DNA of 6,638 nt from Acutalibacter sp. Lineage in GTDB: Bacteria > Bacillota > Clostridia > Oscillospirales > Acutalibacteraceae. The position numbers and the translations under genes were made by a program. Below the pieces are notes generated by a model. It was not told where the DNA came from. It ran no database searches and saw only the letters and a program-made list of their open reading frames with translations. The stretch covers positions 1 to 6,638 of the forward strand of contig JAAWSH010000096.1 of NCBI GenBank assembly GCA_022801475.1, in the 5' to 3' direction. Below, one piece after another: positions 5,704-6,638 of this stretch; the stretch's first letter is position 1; each line of letters starts with the position of its first letter.

Positions 5704-5745
5704 AAAAACGAAAGCCCCCAAAGGAGCGGCTGTCCTTTGGGGGCT
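5702..5745 (-). terminator. Strong intrinsic terminator of the SPFH-DUF4364 unit
   Basis: AGCCCCCAAAGGA (5713-5725) and TCCTTTGGGGGCT (5733-5745) form a perfect 13-bp stem with a 7-base loop. In the - strand RNA the stem is followed by UUCGUUUUUUU (5712-5702). It lies about 94 bases after the DUF4364 stop and just before the alpha-galactosidase promoter, so it separates the two units. Confidence 0.92.
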
Positions 5746-5838
5746 GCGGCTCTTTACAGAGAGAGCTTGGCCGCGGGTGAGAGAATGTACCGGAAGTGCA
5801 TTCCCAAAGGAGAGGGGCCCTAGCCGCCCGGGCCGCCG

Positions 5839-6414
5839 CTACTGGGCAAAATACTCTTGGGCATAGGCCCGGTCCCCGGTCAGGGCGGCCAGCATCAGTT
5901 TATACACAGCGTCCGGGTTTTTATGAAAGTTTTCCCGGGCCAGGGCCGCCTGGGCCCGGTCTGGCACATACAGAGAGACCTCCATAAGGTCCAGGCCCTC
6001 GCCGCCAGAGATGTGGCAGCGCACCTGCCAGCCCTTTTCCGCCTCTATAATCTCCACCCGGTGCTCCCGCCTGGCCCGGGCCAGGGCCAGGGCCTGCATG
6101 GCGGCCTCCAGGGCCTTGTCCCGCACGGCCAGGGGCAGGCTGGTGTCCAGGTCCTGGGCAATCTCCCGGCCGGTGTCCGTTACGGTCAGGCCCCCGCCGC
6201 TTTGGCGCAGGTGGCCCAAAACCTCCAGGGCCGCCAGGGCGTCCTCTGCCTCAAAGTAGTTGGCCAGGGCCCGGCTTTGGATCATGGCGCACAGGTCCTC
6301 CCGGCTCATGGGCTCTCCTATGCTGTTAAGAATGTAGCAGATCAAAATGCGCACGTCTTTTTGGGTCCACAGCCCGCCGGGGTCTACCCCGCCGGTAAAA
6401 GCGTCCTGCCGCAT
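5839..6414 (-). CDS. DUF4364 family protein, winged-helix-like
   Basis: A 191-residue cytoplasmic protein with no membrane segment. The N-terminal third (about residues 18-88) reads as a winged helix-turn-helix: KDVRILICYILNSIGEPMS, then REDLCAMIQSRALANYFEAEDALAAL split over helices 2-3, then a short wing with LTVTDTGREIAQDL. This order (helix ILxYIL, 'ANYFE', 'LTVTDTGREI') is what I know from DUF4364 proteins of Firmicutes, whose function is unknown and which are presumed transcriptional regulators. The C-terminal half has paired strands (HRVEIIEAEKGWQVRCHISGG, LMEVSLYVPD) and a helical end. The ATG at 6414 is chosen because AAAGGAG ends 7 bases upstream; a GTG two codons earlier at 6420 would sit on top of that site. 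It follows the SPFH gene with a 12-base gap and the shared terminator lies downstream. The family call is from memory of its pattern. Confidence 0.85.
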   Translation of the reverse strand: MRQDAFTGGVDPGGLWTQKDVRILICYILNSIGEPMSREDLCAMIQSRALANYFEAEDALAALEVLGHLRQSGGGLTVTDTGREIAQDLDTSLPLAVRDKALEAAMQALALARARREHRVEIIEAEKGWQVRCHISGGEGLDLMEVSLYVPDRAQAALARENFHKNPDAVYKLMLAALTGDRAYAQEYFAQ

Positions 6415-6421
6415 AGACACA

Positions 6422-6428
6422 CTCCTTT
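6422..6428 (-). promoter_or_regulatory. Ribosome binding site of the DUF4364 gene, overlapping the upstream stop
   Basis: AAAGGAG on the - strand shares bases with the TAA stop of the SPFH gene (TAAAGGAG) and lies 7 bases before ATG 6414. It selects ATG 6414 over GTG 6420 and suggests re-initiation by ribosomes finishing the upstream gene. Confidence 0.85.
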
Positions 6429-6638
6429 ACTGCCCATCCTCCGGCGCCGCCGGAGAGGAGGTCTCTTTGCCGGGATTTTCCATCATAATAAGGGCATCGC
6501 TGCCTGTTACGGCAGGCAGCTTGCCATCCCATTTCTGGATTTTGTTGTACTCAATCAGAGGCTGGGTAATAGAGGCCGCAATCTTCTCGTTGGCAGCGGC
6601 TTCCTTTTCACCAGCGTAGGCCGCCGCTGTGGGTCTTT
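6427..6638 (-). CDS. SPFH/prohibitin-like protein, C-terminal end only
   Basis: The frame is open from the window end to TAA at 6427-6429 and shows only the last 69 residues; the start and the SPFH (band 7) core lie beyond the window. The visible part begins with an alanine/glutamate-rich helix (AAAYAGEKEAAANEKIAASI), like the end of the coiled-coil stalk in SPFH proteins. It continues with TQPLIEYNKIQKWDGKLP, a motif I recall from the C-terminus of bacterial and phage prohibitin-family proteins. A short variable tail with PGKETSSPAAPEDGQ ends it. Such proteins form membrane-bound ring or cage assemblies. It is the first gene of a tight pair with DUF4364. The stretch is too short for the usual ORF cutoffs, and an out-of-frame - strand ORF (6326-6532) competes with it but has no such motif. 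Confidence 0.72.
   Translation of the reverse strand, partial: RPTAAAYAGEKEAAANEKIAASITQPLIEYNKIQKWDGKLPAVTGSDALIMMENPGKETSSPAAPEDGQ

Overview
The window looks like a chromosomal segment of a GC-rich Firmicute, most likely a gut-type Clostridia such as the Oscillospiraceae/Ruminococcaceae. This is inferred from GC-rich codon use alongside AAGGAG-type ribosome binding sites, near-consensus sigma-A promoters, a DUF4364-type protein (a family I know only from Firmicutes), a Firmicutes-type GH36 alpha-galactosidase and a tRNA-Lys(UUU) with encoded CCA. No phage, insertion-sequence, CRISPR or plasmid genes are visible.

Layout. The left third is on the + strand. It holds the C-terminal part of a ClpC-like double-AAA+ unfoldase (cut by the window start), a GNAT acetyltransferase whose ATG overlaps the clp stop by 4 bases, and, after a 177-bp gap, a small HExxH protein that looks like a zinc metallopeptidase. 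The right two thirds are on the - strand and converge on the first block. Read in their own direction they are the C-terminus of an SPFH/prohibitin-like protein (cut by the window end), a DUF4364 protein, a strong terminator, a single-gene GH36 alpha-galactosidase unit with its own extended -10 promoter and an operator-like palindrome, and a tRNA-Lys gene with a perfect-consensus promoter and a terminator directly after its CCA.

The convergence point (2934-3114) carries a compact structured element: a 13-bp perfect hairpin, a small GC hairpin and a second long hairpin, all enclosed by TATAGT...ACTATA ends. It looks like a MITE-like repeat or a structured RNA and is the most unexplained DNA here. 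A second unexplained stretch (about 3300-3432), between the alpha-galactosidase stop and the tRNA promoter, is packed with GC-rich inverted repeats that lack the T-tract of a terminator.

Functionally, clp and the GNAT gene are probably co-translated. The alpha-galactosidase would act in the cytoplasm on imported raffinose-family or melibiose-type sugars, with no transporter gene beside it in this window. The SPFH and DUF4364 genes form a tight pair. Most of this is ordinary housekeeping and metabolic gene content. I did not find a convincing new multi-gene system; the structured intergenic elements, the operator-like palindrome and the small HExxH protein are the items worth checking.
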